A stretch of DNA of 64,000 nt from Nocardia aurantiaca (GTDB taxonomy: Bacteria; Actinomycetota; Actinomycetes; Mycobacteriales; Mycobacteriaceae), in NCBI RefSeq assembly GCF_009708175.1, contig NZ_WMBB01000007.1, positions 372,001 through 436,000 of the forward strand, in the 5' to 3' direction. The position numbers and the translations under genes are program-made. Each line of letters opens with the position of its first letter. The stretch's first letter is position 1. Positions 50,259-58,907 of this stretch are shown here, piece by piece. The notes beneath the pieces are model-generated. The model saw only the letters and a program-made list of their open reading frames with translations. It was not told where the DNA came from and ran no database searches.

Positions 50259-51401
50259 CTACTCGGGCGGCTCCCAACTCAGCACCGGGTCCAGTCCGCG
50301 CAGCATGGCCGAGCTCGGCGAGAGCCTGATCATGGTGTCGCGCAACGCCGTTGCGGCCGGATGTGACCATTGCGCCACCGCACCGATCACCCGGGATCGG
50401 CGCGCGATCGCGGTGGTGCGGCCGCGCCGCAGGCGGTCATAGGCGTTCAGCGCCTCGGGAACAGGGTGCCGCTCCAGCACGGCGGCGAGGGTGACCGCGT
50501 CCTCGAGGGCCTGGTTGGCGCCCTGACCGAGATTCGGGGTCATGGCGTGGGCGGCATCGCCGAGCAGGGCGACCCGGCCGCGGACCAGCGAAGTCAAGGA
50601 CGGCAGATCGTAGATGTCGTGGTGCAGGACGGTCGCCGGATCAACCCGGGCCAGGGCCGCCGGAATGGGCGCGGGCCAGCCACCGAACCGCCGGCGCACC
50701 TCGTCGAATTCCCCGCCCGGATAACGTCGCCCCTCCGGCGCGTCGGCGACCCCGAACAGGTAGGCGCACCCGTCGGGGAGCGGGACCACACCGAAACGCT
50801 CTCCGCGCCCCCAGGTTTCGCTGCCGCTCGGCGCGAAATCCAAAGGACCGGTGATCATCCGCCATGCGGTGTAACCGGCATACCGCGGTCCGCGCGCATC
50901 CGGCCACAGCGCCTCCCGGACCACGCTGCGAATGCCGTCCGCACCGACGACCAGGTCGGCCTCGCACACGCCCGTGATGTGGGTGACCTCGACGGTGTCC
51001 TCGAGATTCCCGATGCCGGTCACGGCGACGCCCGACCGCACGACGCCGTCGGGCAACGCACCGGCGAGGATCGAGAACAGGTCCGTCCGCCGCACGGCGA
51101 CGAGGGGACCGTATCGGCGCTCGAGCTCGCCGGTGTCGGTCTTCGACAACCATCGCCCGGCTCTATCCCGAATGCCGCCCTCGATCTCCACGACCCCCGC
51201 CCCGCGCACGGCGTCACCCACACCGAGCGCATCCAGTGCGCGAAGGCCGTTGGCCCACAGTGAGATACCGGAGCCGCTCTCCCCGACCTCGGCCGCCCGC
51301 TCCAGCACCTCGACCCGCCACCCGCGCCGGGTCAGGGCGATGGCGGCGGCCAGCCCGCCGATGCCGCCACCGACCACGATCGCATTCTCGGACTTGCCCA
51401 T
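50259..51401 (-). CDS. FAD-dependent monooxygenase (class A flavoprotein)
   Basis: 380 residues from ATG 51401 (MGKSENAIVVGGGIGGLAAAIAL). FAD motifs: GGGIGGLAAAIALTRRGW, VGADGIRSVVREAL (the DG motif) and GRVALLGDAAHAMTPNLGQGANQALEDAVTLA (the GD motif). This is the aromatic-hydroxylase type (p-hydroxybenzoate hydroxylase fold), often with TetR control. An upstream in-frame ATG at 51431 would put one operator into the coding sequence and is rejected. It is divergent from the TetR gene, with two operators between, so it is probably the repressor's main target. Substrate unknown, likely aromatic or polyketide-like, or an antibiotic. Confidence 0.9.
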   Translation of the reverse strand: MGKSENAIVVGGGIGGLAAAIALTRRGWRVEVLERAAEVGESGSGISLWANGLRALDALGVGDAVRGAGVVEIEGGIRDRAGRWLSKTDTGELERRYGPLVAVRRTDLFSILAGALPDGVVRSGVAVTGIGNLEDTVEVTHITGVCEADLVVGADGIRSVVREALWPDARGPRYAGYTAWRMITGPLDFAPSGSETWGRGERFGVVPLPDGCAYLFGVADAPEGRRYPGGEFDEVRRRFGGWPAPIPAALARVDPATVLHHDIYDLPSLTSLVRGRVALLGDAAHAMTPNLGQGANQALEDAVTLAAVLERHPVPEALNAYDRLRRGRTTAIARRSRVIGAVAQWSHPAATALRDTMIRLSPSSAMLRGLDPVLSWEPPE

Positions 51402-51412
51402 CACGGCCTCCA

Positions 51413-51447
51413 CTACAGCTGTAGTTACCATTCGACTACAGTTGTAG
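51413..51447. promoter_or_regulatory. Twin palindromic operators between the monooxygenase and TetR genes
   Basis: Two near-identical 12-bp palindromes, CTACAGCTGTAG (51413-51424) and CTACAGTTGTAG (51436-51447), 23 bp apart centre to centre. Each is flanked by matching A/T pairs (the second also by G/C), extending the symmetry to 14-16 bp. Repeated ACTACA...TGTAGT sites are typical TetR operators. They lie between the two divergent starts, so one regulator can repress both genes. Confidence 0.75.
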
Positions 51448-51473
51448 TCCCACGGGCCGATGAAAGGGAAGCC

Positions 51474-52040
51474 ATGGTGACCGACAACGCAGATCGCCGC
51501 ATCCGGCTGGCCGACGCCGCGATCGACACGCTGGCCGAGGCCGGGATGCGCGGCCTCACGCACCGCGCCGTCGACCAGGCGGCGGGTCTGCCGGAGGGCT
51601 CCTGCTCCAACCACTTCCGCACCCGCGAGTCACTGCTCGAGGCCGCGGTCGACCGGCTCGCCGACCGCGACGCCATCGAACTGGCTCTGCGTCCGCCCGA
51701 TGCCACCGACCCCGACGAGGTGGCCCGCCTGCTCACCGACCTGGTGACCAAGTGGACCACCGTCGACCGCACCCGCATGCTCGCCCGCTACGAGCTCGCC
51801 CTGGAATCGACGCGCCGCCCCAAACTCCGCAGGGCCCTGCGCGACAGTGGCCTCCGCTTCCGCGCCATGGCCGCCGACCTGCTCGCGGGCCTCGGCGCCG
51901 ACGAGCCACAGGTCCGCGCACACGCCTTCATCGCCTGCCTGGACGGCCTCATCTTCGACCGTCTGGCGGGCGCGGGGGAACCGGACACCCAGCAGATCTA
52001 CGAGGCGTTGCGAATCCTGTTGCGCGGCTATCTGTCCTGA
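51474..52040 (+). CDS. TetR-family transcriptional regulator
   Basis: 188 residues, ATG 51474 with GGGAAG 4 nt upstream. The helix-turn-helix is DAAIDTLAEAGMRGLTHRAVDQAAGLPEGSCSNHFRTRESLLEAAV (~13-60); the -GSCSNHF- recognition turn is a recognised TetR variant. The remaining all-helical region is short and typical of small-ligand-binding TetR proteins. It is divergent from a flavin monooxygenase and almost certainly binds the twin CTACAG-type operators between them. It probably senses the monooxygenase's substrate. Confidence 0.93.
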   Translation: MVTDNADRRIRLADAAIDTLAEAGMRGLTHRAVDQAAGLPEGSCSNHFRTRESLLEAAVDRLADRDAIELALRPPDATDPDEVARLLTDLVTKWTTVDRTRMLARYELALESTRRPKLRRALRDSGLRFRAMAADLLAGLGADEPQVRAHAFIACLDGLIFDRLAGAGEPDTQQIYEALRILLRGYLS

Positions 52041-52304
52041 TCCGCCGCACCGACGGCGAGCGAGGAAGCGGGCCGCGCCGCCGGCCTCGAATCGTGGCAC
52101 GGCGGCGTTGGCGTACAGGGATCTCTCGGTGGAGGCGAGGCATCGAGGGCGAGGCCCGATTCGCGGTTCACGGACGCGTCGTCCCACTGGAGGAGGAACT
52201 CGACCGCAACGGTCATTCGCCGCGCCGCCTCGGCCAGGGTCTCCCGATCAGCCCACCGAAAATCGGCAGCGGTGATCCGAGGTCGGACTGCCTGTCCGAA
52301 CGAG

Positions 52305-53129
52305 TCATTTGAGGCCCGAGCGCACGAAGGCGTTCACGATGTGCCGCTGCAGCACCAGATACAGCAGCAGAACGGGCAGGCAGGCCAGACCCGCCACCGC
52401 CATCATGGGACCCCACTGCTCCCCCTCGGTGCCCATGAAGCTGCGCAGCCCCAGTTGCAGCACCCCGTTGGAGCGGCGCAGCACCACCGCGGGCCAGAAG
52501 TATTCGTTCCACGCGTTGATGAACAGCAGAATCCCCAACGCCGCCAGCGCCGGTCGCAGATTGGGGACCACCACCGTCCACAGGATCGACCAGCTGCCGC
52601 GCCCGTCGATGCGGGCCGCGGCCACCAATTCCTTCGGGAACGCGGCCATGTGCTGGCGCAGCAGCAGCACCGCCAGCGCGGAGCACAGGGTGGGCAGCAC
52701 CACGCCGACCAGGGTGTCCAGCAGGCCCAGCCGGGTGAGCAGGATGTAATTGGGCAGCATGGTGACCTGGAACGGCACCAGCCAGGTACCCACGAAGGCC
52801 AGGTACAGCAGCCGCTGGAAGCGGAAGGTGTACATGGCGAAGGCGTAGGCCGCCAGCAACGCGATCAACAGCTGACCCGCCGCCGACATCGCCGCCATGG
52901 CGAAGGTGTTCAGGATCAGCCCGGTGATGTCGACCTGCCGCGCCGCGTCGGTGACGTTCGACAGTGACAGCGGCCACGGCACCGGGGACAGCGAGGTGAC
53001 GTCCTCGGGCCGGCGCAGCGCGGTCGCGAAGAGCCAGTAGATGGGGAACACGCAGACCAGCGACGTGCCCGCCAGCAGCGCGTGGCCGCCGGCGGACCGC
53101 AGCCGCTCGAACAGCGGTGAATCAATCAT
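52305..53129 (-). CDS. ABC sugar/glycerol-phosphate-type permease (MalG/UgpE-like)
   Basis: 274 residues from ATG 53129, overlapping the preceding permease stop (a TTG at 53141 is an alternative). Six hydrophobic segments, with the BPD_transp EAA loop in VAAARIDGRGSWSILWTVVVPNLRPAL. The last residues (FVRSGLK) are the usual MalG/UgpE ending. It forms the inner-membrane channel with the 53122 permease and binds the ATPase encoded at 56336. It is the last gene of the importer operon. A 264-nt stretch between it and the TetR gene holds no gene I can support. Confidence 0.95.
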   Translation of the reverse strand: MIDSPLFERLRSAGGHALLAGTSLVCVFPIYWLFATALRRPEDVTSLSPVPWPLSLSNVTDAARQVDITGLILNTFAMAAMSAAGQLLIALLAAYAFAMYTFRFQRLLYLAFVGTWLVPFQVTMLPNYILLTRLGLLDTLVGVVLPTLCSALAVLLLRQHMAAFPKELVAAARIDGRGSWSILWTVVVPNLRPALAALGILLFINAWNEYFWPAVVLRRSNGVLQLGLRSFMGTEGEQWGPMMAVAGLACLPVLLLYLVLQRHIVNAFVRSGLK

Positions 53130-54075
53130 CGTGGAAGGCAACCTTTTCCGAGATCCAGACCAGGCCCGCGGCCACCACGCCGAATCCGACGAACATCAGC
53201 ACTCCCGCGGCGGCGCTCATCCCGGCGTCGAAGCTGTGGAAGGCGTACTCGTAGAGCAGGTAGTAGATGTTCGTGGTGGCCTGCGCCGGCCCGCCCTGGG
53301 TCATGGTGTCGATGAGCGGGAAAGTCAGTGTGGGACTGAGCAATACGGTGGTCAAGATCAGGAACACCAGGGTCGGCGAGAGCAGCGGCAGGGTGATCCA
53401 GCGCCGGATCTGACCGGCGCTCGCGCCATCCACGCGCGCGGCCTCGTCGTAATCGCCGCTGATCCCGGCCAGCCCGGCCCACACCACCAGCACCGCGAAG
53501 CCGAGTAGCTGCCAGCCGGTGATGCCGATGATCACCCAGTGCGCGGTCCGCGCGTCGTAGACCCAGTTGCGCTGCGAGCCGAGCACGCTGTCGACGAAAC
53601 CGGTGCGCGGGTGCAGCAGCCAGCGCCAGACCGCGGCCGCCGCCACCGGAGCGACCAGGAAGGGCGCGAAGATCAGGGCGTGGTAGATGGTGCGGGCCCG
53701 CGCGCCCACCCGGCGGCTCGCCAACGCGATGAGTACCGGCAGCCCGACGGTGAACGGCAGCAATCCCGCGATCAGCACACCGGTACGGCGCACCGAGGCC
53801 CAGAACGCCGGAAGCCCCACCAGCCGTTCGTAATTGGCCGATCCCACCGATCGCATGGGCGAGGTCGGCAGCAGATTCCAGGAGTAGGTCGACAATTGCA
53901 GGGCCTGCGCCAGCGGCTGGTAGGTCCACACCACCAGCAGCACCAGCGCGGGAGCGAGATACAGGTAGGGGGCCGCGATCCGGCCCACCCGGCGCGACAG
54001 TGCGCGGCGGGGACGCGCCGCCGGTGCCGAAGCGATCACCGGCGGCGCGTCCTGTGTGTCGAGAATGACGAACAC
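53122..54075 (-). CDS. ABC sugar/glycerol-phosphate-type permease (MalF/UgpA-like)
   Basis: 317 residues from GTG 54075, 3 nt after the stop of the metallophosphoesterase gene. Six membrane segments, with the EAA motif in YDEAARVDGASAGQIRRWITLPLLSP. A long cytoplasmic N-terminus (about 30 residues) precedes the first helix APYLYLAPALVLLVVWTY. It pairs with the MalG-like permease. The motif DYDEAARVDGASAGQ is the binding site of the ATPase. Together with the lipoprotein at 54933 and the ATPase at 56336 it makes a complete CUT1-type importer. Confidence 0.95.
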   Translation of the reverse strand: MFVILDTQDAPPVIASAPAARPRRALSRRVGRIAAPYLYLAPALVLLVVWTYQPLAQALQLSTYSWNLLPTSPMRSVGSANYERLVGLPAFWASVRRTGVLIAGLLPFTVGLPVLIALASRRVGARARTIYHALIFAPFLVAPVAAAAVWRWLLHPRTGFVDSVLGSQRNWVYDARTAHWVIIGITGWQLLGFAVLVVWAGLAGISGDYDEAARVDGASAGQIRRWITLPLLSPTLVFLILTTVLLSPTLTFPLIDTMTQGGPAQATTNIYYLLYEYAFHSFDAGMSAAAGVLMFVGFGVVAAGLVWISEKVAFHDD

Positions 54076-54078
54076 CGG

Positions 54079-54936
54079 CTACCCGGCCTCCGCCGCGAGA
54101 GCGGCCAGCCGTTGCTGCACCTCGGTGTCGGCCTTGTCGTAGATCCGGGTGCCCGGGGCCGCCTCCACCGCGGTCGCGATGACCGTGGAGCCGAGCACGT
54201 CCAAGCGGGTGAAACCGGAGCCGACGAAACCCTGCTGGCGTCCGGCCGGAGCCATGGCATCGATGCGATACGCCAGCGCCGGGCCCACCCACACCGGGAT
54301 TCCGGCCAGCGCCGACGCCGCGGTCATGTGGTTGTGCCCGCACAGGATCATCCGGACGTCAGTGCCCGCCACCACCTCGGCCAGCCGGTCGGCGTCTTCC
54401 AGCTTGAGGAATTCGGCGGCGGGAATCGCCGAGGGCAGCGGCGGATGGTGCAGCACCAGCACCGTGCCGCGTGCGGCGGGCCGCCGCAACTGCTCCCCCA
54501 ACCAGGCCAGCTGCTCGGGTTCGAGCCTGCCATTGTGGCGGCCCGGGGTGGTGCTGTCCATGCCGATCAGGCGCAGCCCGTCCACCTCGAGCACCCGATC
54601 GTGCGGTCGCGCGCAGTCCGCCGAGCCGGGCTCGAGCCCGAGCAGTTCCACTCCGAAAGCGGTGCGCTCGTCGTGGTTTCCCATCACGTACAGCACCTGT
54701 GCGCCCAGTTCGGCGGCCGCGGGTTCGACCACGCCGCGCAGCCGCCGGTACGCCTCGGGCGCGCCGTTGTCGGCGAGGTCACCGGACAGGATGAGCGCGC
54801 CGATACGCCGCCCGCCGGTGCGCAGCCGGTCGAGGACCCCGGCCAGCGCGGTGAAGGTGTCGACGGTGTCGAGCACCGGTTCCCCGGCCGCGCGCAGATG
54901 AGTGTCGGTGAGCTGCACCAGAGTCAGATCGGTCAT
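54079..54936 (-). CDS. Metallophosphoesterase (GpdQ/CpdA-like)
   Basis: 285 residues. All five metal-binding motifs of calcineurin-like phosphoesterases are present: LTDTHLR (D-x-H), GDLADNG, GNHDERT, LVLHHPPL and CGHNHMTAA. Cyclic-nucleotide phosphodiesterase (CpdA) and glycerophosphodiesterase (GpdQ) are both in this family. It sits inside the ABC-importer operon (overlapping the binding-protein stop by 4 nt), so hydrolysis of an imported glycerophosphodiester is more likely than cAMP turnover, although a cyclase gene exists elsewhere in the window. The C-terminal ~60 residues lack recognisable motifs. Confidence 0.92.
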   Translation of the reverse strand: MTDLTLVQLTDTHLRAAGEPVLDTVDTFTALAGVLDRLRTGGRRIGALILSGDLADNGAPEAYRRLRGVVEPAAAELGAQVLYVMGNHDERTAFGVELLGLEPGSADCARPHDRVLEVDGLRLIGMDSTTPGRHNGRLEPEQLAWLGEQLRRPAARGTVLVLHHPPLPSAIPAAEFLKLEDADRLAEVVAGTDVRMILCGHNHMTAASALAGIPVWVGPALAYRIDAMAPAGRQQGFVGSGFTRLDVLGSTVIATAVEAAPGTRIYDKADTEVQQRLAALAAEAG

Positions 54937-56303
54937 GACGCGGGCAGCAGTCTGGCGCCCTCGGTGCGGGCGGCGGTGAGCGTGGACTGCGGATCCTTGC
55001 CCTGGAACACGACCGACTCGACGGCGTCCATCATGCCGTCACGGATCTGCAGATAGTCGTTGCCCGGCATGGAAACCCACGGCTCCATGGTGGCCAGCTG
55101 CGCGATATTCGGTGTCAGCAGCGGGTTCTGGGCGGCCCAGGCGCCGAGCACGGCCGGATCGGTGACCATTTCCGAACGCAGCGGCAGGTAGCCGATATTG
55201 CGGGAGATCTGAAGGTAGGCGTCCTCGCTGGTGAGATACTTGATCAGCTCCCAGGCGGCGCGCTGCTTGGCCGGGTCGCCGGACAGGATGTGCAGTCCCG
55301 CACCGGAATTGGTGGGCACGGCGGCCTTGTCGCCGAAGCGCGGCAGCGGAGCGGCGCGCAGGTCCCATTTGTCCTTCGCACCCGCCACGAAAGTGCCCTG
55401 GATGGCGCTGGTTTCGAGGATCATGCCGATCTCGCCTCGCGCGAACGCCTCGTAGCCCTGCTTCTGGGCCAGCTTCGGCATCGATCCGGTGGTGACCAGA
55501 TCCTGCGCCATCTTGGTGACCTCGACGCTGGGCGCGTCGGCGTAGGTGAGGGTGCGGCGGTCCTCGGAGATGACGCGCCCGCCGTTGGAGCGCACCAGCG
55601 ATTGGAAGCACCAGTCCTTGGCGGACTTGGTCAGACAGTCCAGATACACCCCGCCCTGTCCGGTCTTGGACGTGATCGCCTTGGCATCCTCGGCGACCTG
55701 CTGCCAGGTCGTCGGCGGCTTGGCGGGATCCAGGCCGGCCGCGGTGAACAGGCTGGCGTTGTAGTACAGCACGGGGGTGGAGAACACGAACGGCACGCCG
55801 TAGGTGTGGCCGTCCCAGTCGTCGAGGGTGCGGGCGCGCGGGTGGTAGTGGAAACGCGTGCCGTCGAAATTCTGCTGCACGGCCTGCTTGCCGAACAGCG
55901 TGTCCAGCGGCTTCGCGCCGAGCTGGTGAATGGTGAAATCCAGGTCACTGAAGCCCAGTTGGGCCACATCGGGCGGTGTACCCGCGACGATCTGGTTCTG
56001 GATGCTCGAGATGGTGTCGGTGGCCGGGTTGGGGCTGTTGCCCTGCGGCTTCTGCGCGGTCACCTTGATGTTGGGGAACTTCTTGGAGAAGTCGGCGATC
56101 AAGGCGTTGAAGGTGTCGGTCCACGGGCCGGCGAGGCCGTAGTTGTAGGACTCGAAGACGATCGAGACCTTCTGATCGGGGCCCAGTTCGGGGACCTGCG
56201 CGGTGGAGGTCTGATCGGTGGCGGTGGTGCCGCTCAGCCCGCAGCTGGTGAGCGCGAGGCAGGCGGCGAACACCAGGCCCAAGACGGGCACGGTGCGTTT
56301 CAC
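54933..56303 (-). CDS. ABC substrate-binding lipoprotein (UgpB/MalE-like)
   Basis: 456 residues from GTG 56303, which has GAGGAG 7 nt upstream; an ATG at 56318 is less well placed. The signal sequence KRTVPVLGLVFAACLALTSC ends in a lipobox with Cys20 or nearby. The body is a class-1 solute-binding protein: SIVFESYNYGLAGPWTDTFNALIADFSKKFPNIKV, VLYYNASLFTAAGLD, PPTTWQQVAEDAKAI, AWELIKYLTSEDAY and a C-terminal Trp-rich region. It delivers a sugar or glycerophosphodiester to the permease. The unusual operon order (lipoprotein, metallophosphoesterase, permeases) suggests a phosphodiester cargo. Confidence 0.93.
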   Translation of the reverse strand: MKRTVPVLGLVFAACLALTSCGLSGTTATDQTSTAQVPELGPDQKVSIVFESYNYGLAGPWTDTFNALIADFSKKFPNIKVTAQKPQGNSPNPATDTISSIQNQIVAGTPPDVAQLGFSDLDFTIHQLGAKPLDTLFGKQAVQQNFDGTRFHYHPRARTLDDWDGHTYGVPFVFSTPVLYYNASLFTAAGLDPAKPPTTWQQVAEDAKAITSKTGQGGVYLDCLTKSAKDWCFQSLVRSNGGRVISEDRRTLTYADAPSVEVTKMAQDLVTTGSMPKLAQKQGYEAFARGEIGMILETSAIQGTFVAGAKDKWDLRAAPLPRFGDKAAVPTNSGAGLHILSGDPAKQRAAWELIKYLTSEDAYLQISRNIGYLPLRSEMVTDPAVLGAWAAQNPLLTPNIAQLATMEPWVSMPGNDYLQIRDGMMDAVESVVFQGKDPQSTLTAARTEGARLLPAS

Positions 56304-56335
56304 GGGTTTTCTCCTCATCGAGTGGTGTTCGAAGT

Positions 56336-57457
56336 TCAGGCGACGGACGCCGCCGCGACGTCCTGGACGGCCGGTTCCGGCTCCTGCCAGGTCAGCCTCA
56401 GGCCGCGGTCCGGGTCGAAGAGATGGATGTCGGTGGCATCGGCGCGCAGCCCGATGTCCTCGCCCACGGCGACTCCCGCGGGTCGGGGCGCGCGCACGCA
56501 CAGGTCCGCGGCGCCCGTGGCGACGTGCACCAGCTCCTCGCTGCCGAGGTTCTCGACCATGGTCACGCGGCCGCGCACGGTGGTCGCGGCGGGATCGATG
56601 CGCAAGCGTTCGGGCCGGATGCCCGCCAGCACCGCGGTGCCGTCGTCGGGTCCGCCGGAAAGGCCCAGGGCGGCGTCGATGCCGTCGGCGCGCATCCGCA
56701 GGGCGCCCTCATGCGAAACCACCTCCGCCGGAAACAGATTCATCGGCGGGGAGCCGAGGAATCCGGCGACGAAGGCGGTGCGGGGACGGTCGTAGAGCTC
56801 CTCGGGAGTGCCGACCTGTTCGACCCGGCCCGCGTTGAGCAGTGCGATCCGTGTGGCCATGGTCATGGCCTCCACCTGATCGTGGGTGACATACAGGAAC
56901 GTGGCACCCAGCCGCCGGTGCAGGGCGATGAGTTCGGCGCGGGTGGCGCTGCGCAGCTTGGCGTCCAGATTCGACAGCGGCTCGTCCATGAGGAACGCGC
57001 CAGGATCGCGAACCATGGCCCGCGCCAGAGCGACTCGCTGACGCTGCCCGCCCGAGAGCGCGGCCGGCCGCCGCTCCAGCAGCGCCGACAGCTCCAGCGT
57101 GCCCGCCACTTCGCGCACCCGCTGGGCGATCTCAGCACGAGAACGTCGACGGGCGCGCAGCGGGAAGCCGATGTTCTTGGCCACCGTCAGATGCGGATAC
57201 AGCGCGTAGCTCTGGAAAACCATGGCCAGATCCCGCTGCTGCGGTGCCGCGTCGGTGATGTCGGCGCCGTCCACCAGGATCCGGCCCGTCGAGGGCTGCT
57301 CGAGGCCCGCGATCATGCGCAGCAGCGTGGATTTGCCGCAGCCGCTGGGGCCGAGCATTACCAGGAACTCACCGTCGGCGATGTCGAGGCTCACCTCGCG
57401 CACCGCGTAGTCGGTGCCGAATCGTTTCGACACCTTGTCGATTTGCAGCCGGGCCAC
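56336..57457 (-). CDS. ABC transporter ATP-binding protein (UgpC/MsmK-like)
   Basis: 373 residues from GTG. Walker A GPSGCGKST, Q-loop VFQSYALYPHLT, signature LSGGQRQRVALARAM, Walker B FLMDEPLSNLDA and H-loop YVTHDQVEAM. The C-terminal ~130 residues are a TOBE/OB-like regulatory domain (ending with DIHLFDPDRGLRL), as in MsmK/UgpC that energises CUT1 importers. It is 9 nt downstream of the hydrolase gene and upstream of the substrate-binding lipoprotein. It likely serves the two adjacent permeases; such ATPases can also serve other sugar importers. Confidence 0.96.
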   Translation of the reverse strand: MARLQIDKVSKRFGTDYAVREVSLDIADGEFLVMLGPSGCGKSTLLRMIAGLEQPSTGRILVDGADITDAAPQQRDLAMVFQSYALYPHLTVAKNIGFPLRARRRSRAEIAQRVREVAGTLELSALLERRPAALSGGQRQRVALARAMVRDPGAFLMDEPLSNLDAKLRSATRAELIALHRRLGATFLYVTHDQVEAMTMATRIALLNAGRVEQVGTPEELYDRPRTAFVAGFLGSPPMNLFPAEVVSHEGALRMRADGIDAALGLSGGPDDGTAVLAGIRPERLRIDPAATTVRGRVTMVENLGSEELVHVATGAADLCVRAPRPAGVAVGEDIGLRADATDIHLFDPDRGLRLTWQEPEPAVQDVAAASVA

Positions 57458-57466
57458 GTCTCTCCT

Positions 57467-58360
57467 TCAGACCGGCGCGGTGCCGGTCGTGATCCAATTC
57501 GCCACGCCGGTCGCGATGGCGGGCGCGTCCTTCACCCACAGGAAGTGGTCGCGATTGCGGACGGCCGAGCTCTCGTCGATATGCCATTGCGTCACCCGCG
57601 CCGCGGGCATGCGCGAAACCAGGAAGTCCACATTGGATTTCGGGCCGAGCACATCCTCGGACAGCGAGATGGCCAGCACCGGCAGCGTCATGGCGGCCAG
57701 CAGCGAGTTGTAGCGGCGCTTGGTGCCGCTGGGGCGGTAGTAGCTGGTCAGAGAGTGCATCGACCAGTCGACCATCACGCCACCGGGCATGGGCGCGGGA
57801 ATCAGCACGCCGCCGGGCCAGTGCCCGCGCACCCGGGACACCAGGCCGATCCACTGGATCTGGCTCAAGGCCTCCCACCAGCGGCGCGGGCCGAAGGCCC
57901 ACCAGAACACGGTGCCGGTGCCGATGACCGTGACGCCGACGATCCGGCCGGGTTCGGCGGCCGAGAACAGCAAGGCGAGTTGACCGCCCAGGCTGTGGCC
58001 GAACAGGTGGATCGGCGCGCCCGGGAAGCGTTCCTCGACCGCGGCCACGATGGCGGGCAGATCGATCTCGATCATCTCGCGGTAGCCGAAGTCGGTGTGC
58101 TCGCCCAGGGCGGGCGTGGCCTCGCCGTGGGCGCGCAGGTCACAGGTGGCCACCGAGAGCCCTTGGGCCTGTAGGGCTTTGGCGAGCGAGAAGTAATTGC
58201 GGGCTTTCATCGCCATGGCGGGCAGGATGAGCACGACCGGCGCGTCGGGCCGCTCCGAAGGCAGGAAGCGCACGGTGAACGACACGCCATCGGTGGTTTC
58301 CACCCGCGTGGACTCCAGAGTGCCGAATTCCGACCGGGACTCGGGGGTGGCGGTGGTCAT
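57467..58360 (-). CDS. Alpha/beta-fold hydrolase
   Basis: 297 residues from ATG 58360 overlapping the hotdog gene stop (ATGA). The nucleophile elbow is HLFGHSLGGQLALL; LILPAMAMKARNYFSLAKALQ precedes it as the oxyanion region and CDLRAHGEA resembles the RGHG block. A late Asp in LSEDVLG and the His in RNRDHFLWV complete the triad. It is of the lipase/esterase or 'YheT-like' type. It lies in the importer operon, so a phospholipid- or ester-derived substrate is reasonable. The protein has no signal peptide. Confidence 0.88.
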   Translation of the reverse strand: MTTATPESRSEFGTLESTRVETTDGVSFTVRFLPSERPDAPVVLILPAMAMKARNYFSLAKALQAQGLSVATCDLRAHGEATPALGEHTDFGYREMIEIDLPAIVAAVEERFPGAPIHLFGHSLGGQLALLFSAAEPGRIVGVTVIGTGTVFWWAFGPRRWWEALSQIQWIGLVSRVRGHWPGGVLIPAPMPGGVMVDWSMHSLTSYYRPSGTKRRYNSLLAAMTLPVLAISLSEDVLGPKSNVDFLVSRMPAARVTQWHIDESSAVRNRDHFLWVKDAPAIATGVANWITTGTAPV

Positions 58361-58881
58361 GACGCCTCGGTTCCGGCGATGGTCACATCGCATACGTAAT
58401 CGAAGGTGAACTTGGCGACCACCACCTCGTTGTCGTCGAGCAGCGACGCCTTGCCGGACAATTCGAACCGCGCCGACTCCGTCGCGGCCAGAATGACGGA
58501 CAGCTCGGGCTGGTCAACGGTCGCCACGGCGCGGATACGGCCCTGCGCCGGTTTGCGATACGACGCGGTGCCACCCCGCAGGACCAGCCGCTCCACCGTG
58601 TACAGCCGCTCCGCCGCAGCGCCCACGAACGCCGCCGCACCGGCGATATCCGCGGCCGTGAACAGCGCGCCGGCATGCACGGTGCCCATATGATTGCGCA
58701 CCTGTTCCACCGCCGGGATCTCCACCACCGCCCGCTCGCGGCTGATCTCGGTGACGAGCGTGCCGACGTGGCCGCCGAACGGCACCAGCGCCTGCGACAC
58801 CGCGCGCAAGTACTCGTAATCGACGGCGTCGTAGTCCAATTCCGGATACGCGGCGGCGAATCCGGCCAGGGTTCTGGTCAT
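58357..58881 (-). CDS. DUF4442 hotdog-fold protein
   Basis: 174 residues. The hotdog core is VEQVRNHMGTVHAGALFTAADIAGAAAFVG, with the HAG/D pattern, then RLYTVERLVLRGGTASYRKPAQGRIRAVATVDQ. The spacing and the 'NHMGTVHAGALF' block mark it as a DUF4442/thioesterase-like protein. It is in an operon with an acyl-CoA dehydrogenase upstream and an alpha/beta hydrolase downstream (4-nt overlap with the hydrolase). It probably hydrolyses or senses an acyl-CoA in the same catabolic step. Confidence 0.88.
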   Translation of the reverse strand: MTRTLAGFAAAYPELDYDAVDYEYLRAVSQALVPFGGHVGTLVTEISRERAVVEIPAVEQVRNHMGTVHAGALFTAADIAGAAAFVGAAAERLYTVERLVLRGGTASYRKPAQGRIRAVATVDQPELSVILAATESARFELSGKASLLDDNEVVVAKFTFDYVCDVTIAGTEAS

Positions 58882-58907
58882 CTCTGTGTTCCCTTCTGAT
58901 CGCGTTC

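Noticed and set aside
52041..52304. Possible gene after the TetR regulator
   Set aside because: The frames in this 264-nt gap are Arg/Pro-rich shadows with no start signal or domain.
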